A DNA stretch of 64,000 nucleotides from Labilithrix sp. (GTDB lineage: Bacteria > Myxococcota_A > Polyangia > Polyangiales > Polyangiaceae): the NCBI GenBank assembly GCA_019637195.1, contig JAHBWA010000012.1:42091-106090 (forward strand), read 5' to 3'. This document shows positions 24,743-33,366 of the stretch, piece after piece (the first letter of the stretch is position 1; every line of letters starts with the position of its first letter). A model generated the notes under the pieces. The model saw nothing but the letters and a program-made list of their open reading frames with translations, was not told where the DNA came from and searched no databases. A program made the position numbers and the translations under genes.

Positions 24743-27700
24743 GGCCCACGCAGTCGGTAGAACTTCTGCGTCGCGTTGCAGTAGTCGGGGGCGGGGTACG
24801 ACGCCGTACAGTTGGCCGCGGTGGTGGGGTTCTTCAGGCACCAGCTCCGGTCGTTCGGGACGTTCGACGCGGGGCTGTGCTTGTTCAGGCAGACGACCTG
24901 CGCAGGCGTGATCTGACTCTGCGCGGTCCAGGTGGTCAGCTTGATCGGGGCGGTGACCGCGCTGCCGAAGAGGAGCGTCGAGTCGTGGAGCCCGTCCCAC
25001 GAGAACAGCGTGGCTTCCCACGTGGTCGACAGCGGCGGCACGCCGATGCGGACGTAGGCCGACACGCGCCCGGAGAGGGCGTCGACCGAGAGCGTGCTGC
25101 CGGTCTGCATCTTGACGGCACCCCCGTTCGCCGCGGCGACCGACGCGCCGGTCGGGAGGCCGAGGCGGATCAAGAGGAGGTCGATGTGGACGCCGGCGGC
25201 GGCGAGGCCGACGTCGAGCGACGCGTCGGCGAAGGCGTCGGCGCGCGTCCAGGGCTCGAACTCGGTCCCCGAGGAGAAGCCCATCGCGATCTGCTCGCTG
25301 GGCTTGGTCGGCGTCGCGCACGACGCGGCGGTGGTCGGCGTCCCGATCTCCTTCAGCGAGAGCCCGGCGATGGCGTTGGCTCCGAAGAAGATGTGCAGCG
25401 GGACCGGGCCGACCGACGCCCAGAAGTCCGCGCGCGCGCCGCCGAGGAGGGCAAACGCGGTCGGGAGCACCGTGGTCGGCATGAACATCTTCGTGCGCGG
25501 CGCGGGAGGGAAGAGGTCCCTCATCCCGAGGCTGCTCATGTCGGCGTACTTGGCAGACGCCGTGTAGTAGGAGCCCTCGGACGTCGTCTCCTGGACCGAC
25601 GAGCCCTCGAGGACGCGCATCTTCTTCCCGAAGAAGTGGAAGCCCGCCTTCCCCGACAGGTTCGAGGCGCCGACGGGCTTGCACCACGCGCCGTCGCTCG
25701 TCTTGGCGTTGTTGTGGCCGCTCATCTCCCAGCCGACGCCGTACTCGAGGTAGGAGCCGAAGGTGCCCCGGTCGCCGATCGTCCACGTGTCGCCGCTCGA
25801 CTCGCCGATCTTCGAGCCTCGGGTCGGGATCTTCTCGACGAGCGCGGCGTTGTTCCGGAGGTACGCGTCGACCTCGGCCTGCGCGCGCTGCCCCTCGCAG
25901 GCGTTTCGCTCCGTGACCTTGCGCGCGGTGTCGATGAAGTACTGGGTGTCGACCTGGTCGACGCCGAAGTCGTGCCGGACCTCGCAGGGCCAGATGAAGC
26001 TCTGCTTGTTCTGGTCGCGGACGTTCGTGAAGCTCCCGCGCGACGCCTGGTTGCACGCGTCGAAGCTCTGCTGCACGTCGTGGTCGAAGTAGCTCGTCAC
26101 GAAGCGCGCGAAGCTCTGGTACGACCAATCGCAGCTGTTGCCGAGGTCGCTCCCCGGGTCCGCGAGGCAGCCCGTAGGCCCGGCGTCGAACTCCTTCACG
26201 ACGAGGTCCGAGAGCTGCGTGACGAGCGCGCGCATCGAGGCCTGGAGCGACGGGAGCTTCGCGGCCCACTTCGACTCGCACGTGCCGCCGCCGAACGCCT
26301 GCGCGGAGGGAGCGACGCCGCGGCTCGCGAGCGCCGCCTGCGACGCTTGGCCCTGCGTCGCCTGCCCGACGGGCACCTTCGACTTGAGGCTCGTCGTGCC
26401 GGGCACCTTGCCGTCGATGTTCTTGATGTTCTGCTTGAGCGCGCGCGCGGTCGCGGAGAGCTGGAGCTGCTCCGTCCCGACGAACTCGTTGTACCAATCG
26501 ATCGGCCCGACGTCGGCGCCGAACTGCGCGAGCTTGGTCGGGTCCGGGTTGATGACCGTCCACCCTTTGACCGTCAGGAGCAGGTCGTGGAGAGCGTTGG
26601 GGGTGTTCGTCGGCGGCGCGCTGCAGCACATATGGGGCACCGTCGCGCACGCGAGCATCGAGGCGACCTCTTCGCGCGCCGAGACCAGCTCCATGTAGCG
26701 GGCCTTGCGCGCCGTGCGCTCGTCGAAGCCGTCGTCGGAGAGCTTGTACCGCGCCTCGATCTGGTCGCGGAGGCGCTTGTGGAGCGCGAAGCGCGAGCCG
26801 CCGGGCGACCGGATGTAGCGCTTGTCGCTCGTCTTCATGTACTTGTCGATGCGCGCCTGGATCTCGTTGACCTTCGCCTGCGGGACGTCCGCGGTGAACG
26901 ACGGCGTCGCGAAGAACGCGTTGCGCGGGAGCTCGACGGTCGCGTCCTTGTAGGCGTTCTGGCGCGGCCAGGTCGACGGCAGGTCACCGGTCGCGAACTG
27001 CTTGAGGGTGGCCTTTTCGAGGTTGTAGGGCGAGCCCGGATCGAGGGCGAGCGCGTAGACGGCGCGGTAGTCGCGGCCCACCGCCTTCGCCGCGCCCTTG
27101 AAGCGCGTGAAGTCGTACCAGCGCTGGTAGGCGAACTCGCCGCACGAGCTCACCGCTCGGTTCGCCGCGGTGTTGGCGCCGTTTCCGACGTAGGTGTTGG
27201 CCAGGTCGATGCCGCTCCAGAGCTGGTTGGCCTGCGGCTCGAGCTGCGCCGCGCTCATCCCGCGGAGCAGCCCGCCGTGGAGCGCGAAGAGCGGCGAGCG
27301 CGCGGCGTTGCCCTGCGCGAGCCACTGGCCGGCGGTCGTCGACGTGTAGGTCCCCTTGCCCGACTCGAGGAGCTCCACCCGCGTCGCGCCGTGGCCCTGG
27401 GAGATCGCGGTCGCGGCGTTGGGGGTCGCCGGGAAGGGGGCGCTCCGCGTGAGGCCGGTGAAGGGCATCTGCTTTCCGCCCATCGCCTGGCCCGGCGGGA
27501 TGAACAGCGAGGGGGTTCCGGCGGCGTAGCCTTGCACCGTCGCGTTCTTCGGGCTGGCGACGGGGAAGACCAGCTCCTCCTCCGGCGGTCCGGAGCGACA
27601 GTACTCCTCGACGAGCGCCTTCTGGCAGTACTGCTTCTGGATGATCTCGACGTTCCTCCCGCACGTCCCCGCGAGGTAGGCCGGATCGAGGCAGTTCGCG

Positions 27701-27915
27701 AGCGTCGGAGCCGCGGTGCACCCGGCCGGGAGCGCGGCGAGCGCGCCCTTGTAGCCGCAGACGCCGGCCCGGGGCAGCGCTCGCTTCGGCTGCGTGAGCT
27801 TGTCGGCCGCGATCGGGGCCGCGTCCGCCACGCCCGCGAGCGCGACGCCGCTCACTACGCCGAGGAGCATGGCTGCGGTGGCCCAGGGGCGCGGGTTCGA
27901 ACGTCGGGTGGGCAT
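24739..27915 (-). CDS. Large secreted Cys-rich protein of unknown function
   Basis: 1058 residues. A signal peptide (WATAAMLLGVVSGVALAGVADA, cleavage near AAP) follows the ATG at 27915, which has a GAGGA site 6 nt upstream. The N-terminal third is Cys-rich (GVCGYKGALA, PAGCTAAP, NCLDPAYLAGTCGRN, KQYC, EYC). The middle is long and helical with a charged coiled-coil (QARIDKYMK..., ALKQNIKNIDG) and a Cys pair CATVPHMCC. The C-terminal third is beta-rich (AGFHFFGKKMRVLEG, SGRVSAYVRIGVPPL) and ends with more Cys. It is coupled by GTGA to the HEAT-repeat protein. I do not recognise any family. The two are probably a secreted/surface pair. Confidence 0.8.
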   Translation of the reverse strand: MPTRRSNPRPWATAAMLLGVVSGVALAGVADAAPIAADKLTQPKRALPRAGVCGYKGALAALPAGCTAAPTLANCLDPAYLAGTCGRNVEIIQKQYCQKALVEEYCRSGPPEEELVFPVASPKNATVQGYAAGTPSLFIPPGQAMGGKQMPFTGLTRSAPFPATPNAATAISQGHGATRVELLESGKGTYTSTTAGQWLAQGNAARSPLFALHGGLLRGMSAAQLEPQANQLWSGIDLANTYVGNGANTAANRAVSSCGEFAYQRWYDFTRFKGAAKAVGRDYRAVYALALDPGSPYNLEKATLKQFATGDLPSTWPRQNAYKDATVELPRNAFFATPSFTADVPQAKVNEIQARIDKYMKTSDKRYIRSPGGSRFALHKRLRDQIEARYKLSDDGFDERTARKARYMELVSAREEVASMLACATVPHMCCSAPPTNTPNALHDLLLTVKGWTVINPDPTKLAQFGADVGPIDWYNEFVGTEQLQLSATARALKQNIKNIDGKVPGTTSLKSKVPVGQATQGQASQAALASRGVAPSAQAFGGGTCESKWAAKLPSLQASMRALVTQLSDLVVKEFDAGPTGCLADPGSDLGNSCDWSYQSFARFVTSYFDHDVQQSFDACNQASRGSFTNVRDQNKQSFIWPCEVRHDFGVDQVDTQYFIDTARKVTERNACEGQRAQAEVDAYLRNNAALVEKIPTRGSKIGESSGDTWTIGDRGTFGSYLEYGVGWEMSGHNNAKTSDGAWCKPVGASNLSGKAGFHFFGKKMRVLEGSSVQETTSEGSYYTASAKYADMSSLGMRDLFPPAPRTKMFMPTTVLPTAFALLGGARADFWASVGPVPLHIFFGANAIAGLSLKEIGTPTTAASCATPTKPSEQIAMGFSSGTEFEPWTRADAFADASLDVGLAAAGVHIDLLLIRLGLPTGASVAAANGGAVKMQTGSTLSVDALSGRVSAYVRIGVPPLSTTWEATLFSWDGLHDSTLLFGSAVTAPIKLTTWTAQSQITPAQVVCLNKHSPASNVPNDRSWCLKNPTTAANCTASYPAPDYCNATQKFYRLRGP

Positions 27916-28691
27916 GGAGGTCCTCGCGTGCTGGGTGGCCGATGACGGGGTGTGTGGTCGACGCGGCGCGCAGACCGCGCGCCGCGTCGCTGGCCGCACG
28001 ATCGGTCGCTCTCGGCGACGGTCGCGTTCCGCTCGCGATCCGCGCCGAAGGGACGTTCTCTGCGTGGCCCCTCGGTGATGACGATCGAGCGAGTCGAACG
28101 CCTCGACACCATACAGCAGGCGAGCGTACGCGCGAGGTGAAGGAGGTCGATCGGGCGCATTTAAATGCATTATGCATGGGCCCATGTGAGCGCGCGTCAT
28201 GAGCTCGCGCGCGAGCGTCGTGCATGGATGCACGACGCGCATTGCATGGGCCCACGTCTAGGCCGGCCGCGCGGGCGTCTTGCACGGATGCACGACGCGC
28301 AGAGCGGGGGGGCGATCCGGCTCCGTGCCGTCCATCGCTGTCTCGTCCGCGATTCGACGCGACCCCGTGCAGGCAGGGGAGGCGAGTCCCCAGCGCCTCA
28401 CCGACGGACGAGCGGGTCGCTGCGCACGACGAGCAGCTCGCGCACGAGCCGGTCGCAACCGCGCGCCGTGGGGCTCTCGAGGCGCGCCGCGCCAGGGCGC
28501 CAGGTCGGCGGCGGCCTGGTCAACTCCGCTGGATATCGTGGATTTGTCCGGCCAATGCTTCCTTTCTCTCGTCATCGCGCGCGACCGCCGCTAGAGCATC
28601 CGAGGCGCCGACGCGCCGCCTGCAGGATCGCTCGAACCGCAGCACGAACCGCCGCTTCACATCTCCGCCTGTCTGCCTGGAAAGTCGTCGC
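27916..28691. promoter_or_regulatory. 776-bp intergenic region with nested palindromes
   Basis: This gap lies between divergent genes (large secreted protein leftward, nadE rightward). I see no credible gene; the open frames here are low-complexity and reflect base composition. Its left part holds the ribosome binding site of the 27915 start. The 28157-28298 segment is a cluster of palindromes and two near-identical hairpins (listed as a repeat). The part 28300-28691 shows nothing I can assign. Confidence 0.6.
28157..28298. repeat. Palindrome/hairpin cluster before nadE
   Basis: In order: GCATTTAAATGC (28157-28168, perfect 12-bp palindrome), CATGGGCCCATG (28175-28186, perfect), GCTCGCGCGCGAGC (28203-28216, perfect 14 bp), a hairpin with 10-bp perfect arms GCGTCGTGCA and TGCACGACGC (28215-28238) around a TGGA loop, a second CATGGGCCCA-like site (28245-28254), GGCCGGCC (28261-28268), and a second copy of the hairpin (28275-28298) with one mismatch, exactly 60 bp from the first. 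The two related blocks suggest a local duplication. No transposase is nearby. Confidence 0.75.
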
Positions 28692-30596
28692 ATGAGGCTC
28701 ATCCGCATCGCCGTCGCGAACGTGAACACCACCGTCGGGGCGGTCCGCTCGAACGTCGACCGCGCCGTCGCGCTCGCGCATGCCGCCGCCGAGGACGGCG
28801 CCACGGTCGTCGCGTTCCCCGAGCAGCTCGTCGCCGGCTACTCGCCCGAAGACCTCGTCCAGTGGCGGGCGTTCGTCGACGCCCAGTGGGTCGAGCTCGG
28901 GCGCTTCGCGCTGGAGACGAAGGGCCTCGCGTCGGTGTTCGCGCTCGGGCTCACCGTCGCGCGCGGCTCCCATCTGTACAACGCGGCGGCGCTCGTCCAC
29001 CGCGGCGAGATCCTCGGCGTCGTGCCGAAGGAGAAGCTCCCGACGTACAACGTCTTCTACGAGGCGCGCGTCTTCGCGCGCGGGACGCCGGGGCTCGTCG
29101 ATACCGTGAACGGCGTGCCCTTCGGCGATCTGGTGTTCGATTTCGACTTCGGCGGGCTGGCGCTCGAGGTCTGCGAGGACCTCTGGTCGCCCGACGGCCC
29201 GATGCGGCGTCGCTCGTACGCGGGCGCCGAGGTCGTGGTGAACGTCTCGGCGTCGCCCTACCGCCTCGGCGTCATCGCCACGCGCCGCGAGATGATCGCG
29301 ACGCGCGCAGGCGACAACCAGTGCACCCTCGTCTACGCGAACCTCGTCGGCGCGAACGACGGCCTCGTGTTCGACGGCGGCGGGTTCGTCGCGCAGAACG
29401 GCCGTGTCGTCTTCGAGCGGCCGCGCTACGAGGAGGGCTTCGGCGCGGTGAACGTCGACCTCGATCGCACGCGCCGCCTCCGCCGGGAGAACACCACGTG
29501 GCGCGCCGATCAGGAGACGTTCGAGGCCACGAGCCCGAGCATCCGGCGCGTGAAGGCGGCGTCGAAGACCGCCGATCGCTCGGGCCTCACTTATCCCATC
29601 CCCGCGAACCGGAGCTTCTTCCTCCCGGGCCCCGCGCCGGCGACCACGCCTCGCGAGGACTTCTGCGAAGAGCTCCTCGACGCGCTGGCGCTCGGAGTCG
29701 GTGACTACTTCGAGAAGACCGGCGTCTTCCAGACCATCGGCGTCGCGCTCTCCGGCGGCCGCGACAGCCTGCTCTGCCTCTACGTCGCCAGGCGGTGGAT
29801 CCGCCGGCGCTTCGGTCACCTCGGCGGGGACGGCGAGAAGGCGAAGGCGCGCGAGATCCTCCGCGCGTTCTTCATGCCGTCGCCGTACTCGTCGAAGGAG
29901 ACGCAGGCGGCGGCGGTGCAGGCCGCGCAGGATCTCGACGCCCCGCTCGCGATCGTCTCGATCGACGACGCGTTCGAGGCGGAGCTCCGCGCGGCCGAGC
30001 AGATGCTCCAGCCCGGCGAGACCGTCGGCAAGATGGCGCGTCAGAACGTGCAGGCGCGCATCCGCGCGGAGCGCATGTGGACGTGGGCGAACTCGGCGAG
30101 CGGGCTGTTCCTGCAGACGAGCAACATGAGCGAGAAGGCGGTCGGCTACACGACCATCGGCGGCGACATGGAGGGCGCGCTCAGCGTGATCGCGAACGTC
30201 CCGAAGACCGTCGTGAACTACCTGCTCGACTACATCATCGAGAAGACGAAGATGCCGGGCTTCGTCCTGACGCTGCAGAAGCCGGCGTCGGCGGAGCTGG
30301 CGGAGGACCAGGAGGACGAGCGCGACCTCATGCCGTTCCCGGTGCTCGACGCATGCTTCGCCCTCTACGCCGGGGAGAAGATGTCGCCGGACGAGGTGCG
30401 CGAGGTCCTCGTGACGATGTTCCCGGAGCACGACGCCGCGGAGATCGCGACCTGGGCGTCGCGCTTCGCCCGACTCTTCACGCAGTCGATCTACAAGTGG
30501 GTGCAGACCCCGCTCTGCCTCCACGTCGGGAACCTCGATCTCGATCGCGAGCGCGCCCTCCAGCTGCCGGTGGTCCAGCGCACCGAGTGGGCGTGA
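28692..30596 (+). CDS. nadE: Glutamine-dependent NAD+ synthase
   Basis: 634 residues with two domains. N-terminal nitrilase-type glutaminase (1-270): Glu in VVAFPEQL near 43, Lys in VPKEKLPTY near 114, Cys in LEVCEDLW near 161. C-terminal NAD synthetase (from about 320): PP-loop motif ALSGGRDSLL near 354, with TSNMSEKAVGYTT for the amide transfer site and KTVVNYLLDYIIEKT. It converts nicotinate adenine dinucleotide to NAD+ with ammonia from glutamine, in the cytosol. The ATG at 28692 begins the conserved strand MRLIRIAVANVN. A stand-alone gene. Confidence 0.96.
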   Translation: MRLIRIAVANVNTTVGAVRSNVDRAVALAHAAAEDGATVVAFPEQLVAGYSPEDLVQWRAFVDAQWVELGRFALETKGLASVFALGLTVARGSHLYNAAALVHRGEILGVVPKEKLPTYNVFYEARVFARGTPGLVDTVNGVPFGDLVFDFDFGGLALEVCEDLWSPDGPMRRRSYAGAEVVVNVSASPYRLGVIATRREMIATRAGDNQCTLVYANLVGANDGLVFDGGGFVAQNGRVVFERPRYEEGFGAVNVDLDRTRRLRRENTTWRADQETFEATSPSIRRVKAASKTADRSGLTYPIPANRSFFLPGPAPATTPREDFCEELLDALALGVGDYFEKTGVFQTIGVALSGGRDSLLCLYVARRWIRRRFGHLGGDGEKAKAREILRAFFMPSPYSSKETQAAAVQAAQDLDAPLAIVSIDDAFEAELRAAEQMLQPGETVGKMARQNVQARIRAERMWTWANSASGLFLQTSNMSEKAVGYTTIGGDMEGALSVIANVPKTVVNYLLDYIIEKTKMPGFVLTLQKPASAELAEDQEDERDLMPFPVLDACFALYAGEKMSPDEVREVLVTMFPEHDAAEIATWASRFARLFTQSIYKWVQTPLCLHVGNLDLDRERALQLPVVQRTEWA

Positions 30597-30679
30597 GTCC
30601 TACGGCAGGTCGCCGCCGAGGCGCGGTCGGCGGGGCTGCAGGAGACTTTCGACGCGCGCGTACGAGTTGATAGACTCGA

Positions 30680-31468
30680 GTGGTGTCCGTTCGATTCGCG
30701 CCCATCCTCGTGATCGCGACGACCGCGGCGGCGTGTGGGCTCGGCATCACGGGAGCAGCGCCCGACGATGAGGCGCTTGCCGGCGACGCGGGCGGCGCCG
30801 GCTCCGATCCGGCGGACGCGGCGGGCGCCGTCGACGGCGGCGGCTCGTCCCGAGACGCGGACGACCAGGTCGACGCCGGTCCCGACGCCGACGCCGACGT
30901 GAACAGCTTCACGCTCACGACGACGACGCCGGGCCCCGAGCTCGATCTCGACGTCGAGGGGACGGCCGGCTGGGCGCACTGGGGCTTCAACGCCAACACG
31001 AACGCGTTCAACCAGCACGCGAGCTTCGTCGGCGCGATCCCGACCTTCCAGGTCTCCGTCCCCTCGGGAGGGATCAACCTCCGCACGATGTCGGACAACC
31101 GCACGCGGATCACGTGGGCCCAGGGCACGCCGACGGCGGTGTCGACGGGGACGCTCAACGGCGTCTACTCGCGCGACGACCGCGTGAGCTTCACCCTCCG
31201 CGTGCCGCTCGGCCCGGCGACGAGCGAGCTCGCGCTCTACGCGGGGCTGCACCGCGCGAAGGCCGAGATCGTGGTCACCCTCGGCGACGGGGAGGGCGCG
31301 CCCGTCCGCGCCGCGACGTTCGACTTCGAGCCGGGCAACGCCGACTTCCGGTTCGCGATCGCGCATCGCGTCGTCTCGGACACGGAGCTCACGATCCGCT
31401 GGTCGATGATCGAGAAGCACGATTCGAACAACTCGAACGTCACGCTCATCGCGGCGACGCTCCGCTGA
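30680..31468 (+). CDS. Lipoprotein with Asp/Ala/Gly-rich linker and beta-sandwich-like domain
   Basis: 262 residues from GTG at 30680 (or 30683). Lipobox TTAAAC at about residue 20, then a disordered DAGG/DADAD stretch to residue ~75, as in many myxobacterial surface lipoproteins. The remaining ~185 residues form alternating strands (FTLTTTTPGPELDLDVEG, FTLRVPLGPATSELALY, AEIVVTLGDG, DTELTIRWSMI) with repeated strand/turn rhythm. It looks like a jelly-roll/beta-sandwich carbohydrate- or cell-surface-binding fold, which is inference. No catalytic motif seen. Convergent with the HTTM gene, 20 bp apart. Confidence 0.7.
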   Translation: MVSVRFAPILVIATTAAACGLGITGAAPDDEALAGDAGGAGSDPADAAGAVDGGGSSRDADDQVDAGPDADADVNSFTLTTTTPGPELDLDVEGTAGWAHWGFNANTNAFNQHASFVGAIPTFQVSVPSGGINLRTMSDNRTRITWAQGTPTAVSTGTLNGVYSRDDRVSFTLRVPLGPATSELALYAGLHRAKAEIVVTLGDGEGAPVRAATFDFEPGNADFRFAIAHRVVSDTELTIRWSMIEKHDSNNSNVTLIAATLR

Positions 31469-31488
31469 GCGGCGCGACTCGCGGGCGT

Positions 31489-32589
31489 CTAGCCGCGCGT
31501 CGTCAGGTCGCCGCGCCGCGTGAAGCTTGCGACGAGCGCCAGCGGAGCCCAGAGCGGGAACAGCAGCGGGACGCAGCGGGCGATCATCGCGAAGGCGCGC
31601 ACGCCGGTCGCGCGCTCGCCGTCGCGCCGGACGAGCACGACCGAGTGGCCGCGCTGATCGTCCGGCTCCCAGGGCTCGACCTCGAAGCGGGCGAACCAGT
31701 CGAGGGCCGGGACGACGACCCCGGCGAGCTTGCCCCAGGAGCGTGATGGATCGAAGCGGAGCCGCCGGGCGCGGTAGTCCGGCGTCACGAAGACGCCGTA
31801 GAGCGAGAGGGCGAGGACGCTGAACGTCTCGACCTTCGACGTGGCCTGGATGACGACGTGGAACCAGACGCCCCACCAGAGCGCGACGACGCGGGTCGGC
31901 CGCAGCCACAGCGCGATGCAGAGGACGAGCTCGGTCATGATCGCGAGCTTCGCCGTCGCGCTCGCGACGTCGGGCCGCGCGAGGAGCTCGACCACGGGGG
32001 AGGGGACGCCCTTCGCGATCGCGACGTGCGCGTAGCGGGAGATCCGGTCGCCGAGGACGAGCCCGTCGCGCCAGTCGGGATCGAGCAGCTTCGAGCCGCC
32101 GGACGCGAGGTAGACGAGGGACACCTGGAGCTGCGCGAGGCGGACGCCCCACCACGGGCCGAGCCGCGGCGGAGGCACCGCCGGCTCGGTCGCGCGCCAC
32201 GATCGATCGCACGGCGTCAGCGAGAGAAGGAGCGCGTACGCGTAGAGCGAGTAGCGGTTGTGGTGGAACTGGTTGCGATCGCAGAGGAGGATCCAGAGCC
32301 CGAGGGCGGCGCTCAGCGCGAGCGCGGGGCGCGCCCAGACGCCGATCGCGATCATGACCGCGAGGCAGAGGCGCGCCGCGATCACGACGGCGTAGACGCG
32401 GGGTGACGGGACGAGCCCCTCGGGGATCATCGCGACGTGGAACGTGTCGCCGAAGTAGCCGAGCTTGGCGAGCTCTTCGGCGGCGACGAGGGCGTGCCAG
32501 CCCAGCAGCGCGCCGACGGCCGCGCGCACCGGGCCGAGCACGTAGCCGTCCTCGAGCTCGTCTCGAAAGCGCGCGAGCGCCGACATCAT
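31489..32589 (-). CDS. HTTM-domain (vitamin K-dependent carboxylase-like) membrane protein
   Basis: 366 residues with at least eight hydrophobic segments. It has the HTTM arrangement: an N-terminal helix with GLLGWHALVAAEE, then ALGLWILLCDRNQFHHNRYSL, and LAQLQVSLVYLASGGSKLLDPDW, matching the HTTM domain shared with gamma-glutamyl carboxylase. The residues for carboxylation cannot be judged without alignment; many bacterial HTTM proteins act elsewhere. The start is ATGATG at 32589/32586, directly after the stop (TAG) of the partner gene, so it is translationally coupled. Confidence 0.82.
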   Translation of the reverse strand: MMSALARFRDELEDGYVLGPVRAAVGALLGWHALVAAEELAKLGYFGDTFHVAMIPEGLVPSPRVYAVVIAARLCLAVMIAIGVWARPALALSAALGLWILLCDRNQFHHNRYSLYAYALLLSLTPCDRSWRATEPAVPPPRLGPWWGVRLAQLQVSLVYLASGGSKLLDPDWRDGLVLGDRISRYAHVAIAKGVPSPVVELLARPDVASATAKLAIMTELVLCIALWLRPTRVVALWWGVWFHVVIQATSKVETFSVLALSLYGVFVTPDYRARRLRFDPSRSWGKLAGVVVPALDWFARFEVEPWEPDDQRGHSVVLVRRDGERATGVRAFAMIARCVPLLFPLWAPLALVASFTRRGDLTTRG

Positions 32590-33246
32590 CTAGGGCGCTC
32601 CGTCGCCTGCGTGAGGCGGCGTCCGGTCCTCGCGCTCGCGGCTCATGAGCTGATGGACGACGGGCTCGCGACCGTTCCGGCGGACGGTCACGTCGAGCAC
32701 GAAGCGACGCGTCTCGAGATCCTCTTCGGCGGAGAGGTGCGCCGCGAGATCGTCGAGCGCCAGCTGGAGCCGCTCGAGCTGCGTCGCCGCTCCGTAGGAC
32801 GCGGGCATCTCCTGGTCGAAGGTCCAGAAGGGGGTCGGGATGCGGTCGTACCAGGACAGGCGGTGGGTCGTACCGTCGCTCGCGCGCGCGGTCCAGACGC
32901 CGCCGTCGACGCGCACGCGCGCGCCGTCGGGGTCGCGGTCCGGCTCGGGGCGGAGCTCGCGGTAGAGCGCGAGCTTGATCGTGGACGACTCGTGGAACAT
33001 CCGGAACCCGAAGGCGCCGTCGCTGCGCCGCCCCGCCGTGACGATCAGCGTCGCCTGGACCGCGATCCAGAGCAGCGCGAAGAGCAGCCGGTGGACTCTC
33101 GCGGCTCCCGACGCGGGCGGGAGCGAGGGGAGGACCGACGATCGCGTCGCCGCCGGCGCGCCGTCCGGATCGCGCTTCCGTGTGTCCTCCGCGGCGCCCG
33201 GCGGGCGGCTGTCGCGCGGCTCCTCGTCTCCCACCACGAGGCCCAC
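32590..33246 (-). CDS. Membrane-anchored partner of the HTTM protein
   Basis: About 218 residues; start uncertain among three in-frame GTGs (33246, 33237, 33234). The N-terminal ~50 residues are charged, then a hydrophobic segment (LLFALLWIAVQATLIVTA), then a soluble domain beginning GFRMFHESSTIKLALYREL with conserved-looking SWYDRIPTPFWTFDQEMPA. The stop TAG abuts the HTTM ATG, so they are made together. Short proteins of this type often accompany HTTM genes. I know no reaction for it. Confidence 0.68.
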   Translation of the reverse strand: MGLVVGDEEPRDSRPPGAAEDTRKRDPDGAPAATRSSVLPSLPPASGAARVHRLLFALLWIAVQATLIVTAGRRSDGAFGFRMFHESSTIKLALYRELRPEPDRDPDGARVRVDGGVWTARASDGTTHRLSWYDRIPTPFWTFDQEMPASYGAATQLERLQLALDDLAAHLSAEEDLETRRFVLDVTVRRNGREPVVHQLMSREREDRTPPHAGDGAP

Positions 33247-33366
33247 GCTAGACAATCTTTCGCCCGCGCGCACCGATCTGGCTACGCAGCGGCTCGAGCG
33301 CGGAGGGCGCTGCCGGGGAGGACAAACTTTTTGTCTCGGCGCATCGATGTGGGACACTTGGAGCTG

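Noticed and set aside
24742..26650. Upstream extension of the HEAT-protein frame to 26650
   Set aside because: This part is out of frame with, but on the same strand as, the clearly coding 1058-residue secreted protein, and it is low-complexity Arg/Ala sequence. The GTGA start at 24742 explains the real protein.
27916..28691. Several overlapping open frames in the 776-bp gap
   Set aside because: Arg/Ala/His-rich shadows created by palindromic GC-rich sequence; no initiation signal and no conserved-looking motif.
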